Position numbers and translations under genes: made by a program. Below are positions 33,801-39,800 of a stretch of DNA of 64,000 bases, one piece after another (position 1 is the first letter of the stretch; the number at the start of each line of letters is the position of its first letter). The stretch is from Vibrio kanaloae (lineage in GTDB: Bacteria > Pseudomonadota > Gammaproteobacteria > Enterobacterales > Vibrionaceae): assembly GCF_024347535.1 (NCBI RefSeq), contig NZ_AP025497.1, forward strand, positions 1,674,001-1,738,000, written 5' to 3'. The notes under the pieces were generated by a model. It was given only the letters and a program-made list of their open reading frames with translations. It had not been told where the DNA came from and made no database searches.

Positions 33801-36800
33801 CTGAACGTGCCGTATTCGCCCGCCGCATCGGTTTGCGCCTGGAACACGTTGTCTGTGTTGTCCACGTCGCTTGCGAACAAGGTGCCCGTCGCGGTGTTAT
33901 CCGCCGCGTCTTCGGTCACGTCGCCTGCGACATCGCCTGTGATGTCCGCGCCGTCGTTCGCACCTTTGATGGTGATGGTCACCACCTGCGGTGTGCCGTC
34001 TTCCGATTTCACCGTGAAGGTTTCTGTCAGTGTATCGTCCACGTTCAACGCATCGACCGTCTCGTTGCCGTTATTCAGCACGTAGGTCCACTCGCCATTC
34101 GCATCCACACTGAACGTGCCGTATTCGCCCGCCGCATCGGTTTGCGCCTGGAACACGTTGTCTGTGTTGTCCACGTCGCTTGCGAACAAGGTGCCCGTCG
34201 CGGTGTTATCCGCCGCGTCTTCGGTCACGTCGCCTGCGACATCGCCTGTGATGTCCGCGCCGTCGTTCGCACCTTTGATGGTGATGGTCACCACCTGCGG
34301 TGTGCCGTCTTCCGATTTCACCGTGAAGGTTTCTGTCAGTGTATCGTCCACGTTCAACGCATCGACCGTCTCGTTGCCGTTATTCAGCACGTAGGTCCAC
34401 TCGCCATTCGCATCCACACTGAACGTGCCGTATTCGCCCGCCGCATCGGTTTGCGCCTGGAACACGTTGTCTGTGTTGTCCACGTCGCTTGCGAACAAGG
34501 TGCCCGTCGCGGTGTTATCCGCCGCGTCTTCGGTCACGTCGCCTGCGACATCGCCTGTGATGTCCGCGCCGTCGTTCGCACCTTTGATGGTGATGGTCAC
34601 CACCTGCGGTGTGCCGTCTTCCGATTTCACCGTGAAGGTTTCTGTCAGTGTATCGTCCACGTTCAACGCATCGACCGTCTCGTTGCCGTTATTCAGCACG
34701 TAGGTCCACTCGCCATTCGCATCCACACTGAACGTGCCGTATTCGCCCGCCGCATCGGTTTGCGCCTGGAACACGTTGTCTGTGTTGTCCACGTCGCTTG
34801 CGAACAAGGTGCCCGTCGCGGTGTTATCCGCCGCGTCTTCGGTCACGTCGCCTGCGACATCGCCTGTGATGTCCGCGCCGTCGTTCGCACCTTTGATGGT
34901 GATGGTCACCACCTGCGGTGTGCCGTCTTCCGATTTCACCGTGAAGGTTTCTGTCAGTGTATCGTCCACGTTCAACGCATCGACCGTCTCGTTGCCGTTA
35001 TTCAGCACGTAGGTCCACTCGCCATTCGCATCCACACTGAACGTGCCGTATTCGCCCGCCGCATCGGTTTGCGCCTGGAACACGTTGTCTGTGTTGTCCA
35101 CGTCGCTTGCGAACAAGGTGCCCGTCGCGGTGTTATCCGCCGCGTCTTCGGTCACGTCGCCTGCGACATCGCCTGTGATGTCCGCGCCGTCGTTCGCACC
35201 TTTGATGGTGATGGTCACCACCTGCGGTGTGCCGTCTTCCGATTTCACCGTGAAGGTTTCTGTCAGTGTATCGTCCACGTTCAACGCATCGACCGTCTCG
35301 TTGCCGTTATTCAGCACGTAGGTCCACTCGCCATTCGCATCCACACTGAACGTGCCGTATTCGCCCGCCGCATCGGTTTGCGCCTGGAACACGTTGTCTG
35401 TGTTGTCCACGTCGCTTGCGAACAAGGTGCCCGTCGCGGTGTTATCCGCCGCGTCTTCGGTCACGTCGCCTGCGACATCGCCTGTGATGTCCGCGCCGTC
35501 GTTCGCACCTTTGATGGTGATGGTCACCACCTGCGGTGTGCCGTCTTCCGATTTCACCGTGAAGGTTTCTGTCAGTGTATCGTCCACGTTCAACGCATCG
35601 ACCGTCTCGTTGCCGTTATTCAGCACGTAGGTCCACTCGCCATTCGCATCCACACTGAACGTGCCGTATTCGCCCGCCGCATCGGTTTGCGCCTGGAACA
35701 CGTTGTCTGTGTTGTCCACGTCGCTTGCGAACAAGGTGCCCGTCGCGGTGTTATCCGCCGCGTCTTCGGTCACGTCGCCTGCGACATCGCCTGTGATGTC
35801 CGCGCCGTCGTTCGCACCTTTGATGGTGATGGTCACCACCTGCGGTGTGCCGTCTTCCGATTTCACCGTGAAGGTTTCTGTCAGTGTATCGTCCACGTTC
35901 AACGCATCGACCGTCTCGTTGCCGTTATTCAGCACGTAGGTCCACTCGCCATTCGCATCCACACTGAACGTGCCGTATTCGCCCGCCGCATCGGTTTGCG
36001 CCTGGAACACGTTGTCTGTGTTGTCCACGTCGCTTGCGAACAAGGTGCCCGTCGCGGTGTTATCCGCCGCGTCTTCGGTCACGTCGCCTGCGACATCGCC
36101 TGTGATGTCCGCGCCGTCGTTCGCACCTTTGATGGTGATGGTCACCACCTGCGGTGTGCCGTCTTCCGATTTCACCGTGAAGGTTTCTGTCAGTGTATCG
36201 TCCACGTTCAACGCATCGACCGTCTCGTTGCCGTTATTCAGCACGTAGGTCCACTCGCCATTCGCATCCACACTGAACGTGCCGTATTCGCCCGCCGCAT
36301 CGGTTTGCGCCTGGAACACGTTGTCTGTGTTGTCCACGTCGCTTGCGAACAAGGTGCCCGTCGCGGTGTTATCCGCCGCGTCTTCGGTCACGTCGCCTGC
36401 GACATCGCCTGTGATGTCCGCGCCGTCGTTCGCACCTTTGATGGTGATGGTCACCACCTGCGGTGTGCCGTCTTCCGATTTCACCGTGAAGGTTTCTGTC
36501 AGTGTATCGTCCACGTTCAACGCATCGACCGTCTCGTTGCCGTTATTCAGCACGTAGGTCCACTCGCCATTCGCATCCACACTGAACGTGCCGTATTCGC
36601 CCGCCGCATCGGTTTGCGCCTGGAACACGTTGTCTGTGTTGTCCACGTCGCTTGCGAACAAGGTGCCCGTCGCGGTGTTATCCGCCGCGTCTTCGGTCAC
36701 GTCGCCTGCGACATCGCCTGTGATGTCCGCGCCGTCGTTCGCACCTTTGATGGTGATGGTCACCACCTGCGGTGTGCCGTCTTCCGATTTCACCGTGAAG

Positions 36801-39800
36801 GTTTCTGTCAGTGTATCGTCCACGTTCAACGCATCGACCGTCTCGTTGCCGTTATTCAGCACGTAGGTCCACTCGCCATTCGCATCCACACTGAACGTGC
36901 CGTATTCGCCCGCCGCATCGGTTTGCGCCTGGAACACGTTGTCTGTGTTGTCCACGTCGCTTGCGAACAAGGTGCCCGTCGCGGTGTTATCCGCCGCGTC
37001 TTCGGTCACGTCGCCTGCGACATCGCCTGTGATGTCCGCGCCGTCGTTCGCACCTTTGATGGTGATGGTCACCACCTGCGGTGTGCCGTCTTCCGATTTC
37101 ACCGTGAAGGTTTCTGTCAGTGTATCGTCCACGTTCAACGCATCGACCGTCTCGTTGCCGTTATTCAGCACGTAGGTCCACTCGCCATTCGCATCCACAC
37201 TGAACGTGCCGTATTCGCCCGCCGCATCGGTTTGCGCCTGGAACACGTTGTCTGTGTTGTCCACGTCGCTTGCGAACAAGGTGCCCGTCGCGGTGTTATC
37301 CGCCGCGTCTTCGGTCACGTCGCCTGCGACATCGCCTGTGATGTCCGCGCCGTCGTTCGCACCTTTGATGGTGATGGTCACCACCTGCGGTGTGCCGTCT
37401 TCCGATTTCACCGTGAAGGTTTCTGTCAGTGTATCGTCCACGTTCAACGCATCGACCGTCTCGTTGCCGTTATTCAGCACGTAGGTCCACTCGCCATTCG
37501 CATCCACACTGAACGTGCCGTATTCGCCCGCCGCATCGGTTTGCGCCTGGAACACGTTGTCTGTGTTGTCCACGTCGCTTGCGAACAAGGTGCCCGTCGC
37601 GGTGTTATCCGCCGCGTCTTCGGTCACGTCGCCTGCGACATCGCCTGTGATGTCCGCGCCGTCGTTCGCACCTTTGATGGTGATGGTCACCACCTGCGGT
37701 GTGCCGTCTTCCGATTTCACCGTGAAGGTTTCTGTCAGTGTATCGTCCACGTTCAACGCATCGACCGTCTCGTTGCCGTTATTCAGCACGTAGGTCCACT
37801 CGCCATTCGCATCCACACTGAACGTGCCGTATTCGCCCGCCGCATCGGTTTGCGCCTGGAACACGTTGTCTGTGTTGTCCACGTCGCTTGCGAACAAGGT
37901 GCCCGTCGCGGTGTTATCCGCCGCGTCTTCGGTCACGTCGCCTGCGACATCGCCTGTGATGTCCGCGCCGTCGTTCGCACCTTTGATGGTGATGGTCACC
38001 ACCTGCGGTGTGCCGTCTTCCGATTTCACCGTGAAGGTTTCTGTCAGTGTATCGTCCACGTTCAACGCATCGACCGTCTCGTTGCCGTTATTCAGCACGT
38101 AGGTCCACTCGCCATTCGCATCCACACTGAACGTGCCGTATTCGCCCGCCGCATCGGTTTGCGCCTGGAACACGTTGTCTGTGTTGTCCACGTCGCTTGC
38201 GAACAAGGTGCCCGTCGCGGTGTTATCCGCCGCGTCTTCGGTCACGTCGCCTGCGACATCGCCTGTGATGTCCGCGCCGTCGTTCGCACCTTTGATGGTG
38301 ATGGTCACCACCTGCGGTGTGCCGTCTTCCGATTTCACCGTGAAGGTTTCTGTCAGTGTATCGTCCACGTTCAACGCATCGACCGTCTCGTTGCCGTTAT
38401 TCAGCACGTAGGTCCACTCGCCATTCGCATCCACACTGAACGTGCCGTATTCGCCCGCCGCATCGGTTTGCGCCTGGAACACGTTGTCTGTGTTGTCCAC
38501 GTCGCTTGCGAACAAGGTGCCCGTCGCGGTGTTATCCGCCGCGTCTTCGGTCACGTCGCCTGCGACATCGCCTGTGATGTCCGCGCCGTCGTTCGCACCT
38601 TTGATGGTGATGGTCACCACCTGCGGTGTGCCGTCTTCCGATTTCACCGTGAAGGTTTCTGTCAGTGTATCGTCCACGTTCAACGCATCGACCGTCTCGT
38701 TGCCGTTATTCAGCACGTAGGTCCACTCGCCATTCGCATCCACACTGAACGTGCCGTATTCGCCCGCCGCATCGGTTTGCGCCTGGAACACGTTGTCTGT
38801 GTTGTCCACGTCGCTTGCGAACAAGGTGCCCGTCGCGGTGTTATCCGCCGCGTCTTCGGTCACGTCGCCTGCGACATCGCCTGTGATGTCCGCGCCGTCG
38901 TTCGCACCTTTGATGGTGATGGTCACCACCTGCGGTGTGCCGTCTTCCGATTTCACCGTGAAGGTTTCTGTCAGTGTATCGTCCACGTTCAACGCATCGA
39001 CCGTCTCGTTGCCGTTATTCAGCACGTAGGTCCACTCGCCATTCGCATCCACACTGAACGTGCCGTATTCGCCCGCCGCATCGGTTTGCGCCTGGAACAC
39101 GTTGTCTGTGTTGTCCACGTCGCTTGCGAACAAGGTGCCCGTCGCGGTGTTATCCGCCGCGTCTTCGGTCACGTCGCCTGCGACATCGCCTGTGATGTCC
39201 GCGCCGTCGTTCGCACCTTTGATGGTGATGGTCACCACCTGCGGTGTGCCGTCTTCCGATTTCACCGTGAAGGTTTCTGTCAGTGTATCGTCCACGTTCA
39301 ACGCATCGACCGTCTCGTTGCCGTTATTCAGCACGTAGGTCCACTCGCCATTCGCATCCACACTGAACGTGCCGTATTCGCCCGCCGCATCGGTTTGCGC
39401 CTGGAACACGTTGTCTGTGTTGTCCACGTCGCTTGCGAACAAGGTGCCCGTCGCGGTGTTATCCGCCGCGTCTTCGGTCACGTCGCCTGCGACATCGCCT
39501 GTGATGTCCGCGCCGTCGTTCGCACCTTTGATGGTGATGGTCACCACCTGCGGTGTGCCGTCTTCCGATTTCACCGTGAAGGTTTCTGTCAGTGTATCGT
39601 CCACGTTCAACGCATCGACCGTCTCGTTGCCGTTATTCAGCACGTAGGTCCACTCGCCATTCGCATCCACACTGAACGTGCCGTATTCGCCCGCCGCATC
39701 GGTTTGCGCCTGGAACACGTTGTCTGTGTTGTCCACGTCGCTTGCGAACAAGGTGCCCGTCAAGCTCAACGCCGCATCGGTTTCAGAGGCCACGACCTCA

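Noticed and set aside
16959..39761. CRISPR array
   Set aside because: The period is 309 bases and there are no variable spacers; the whole unit is repeated and lies in an open coding frame.
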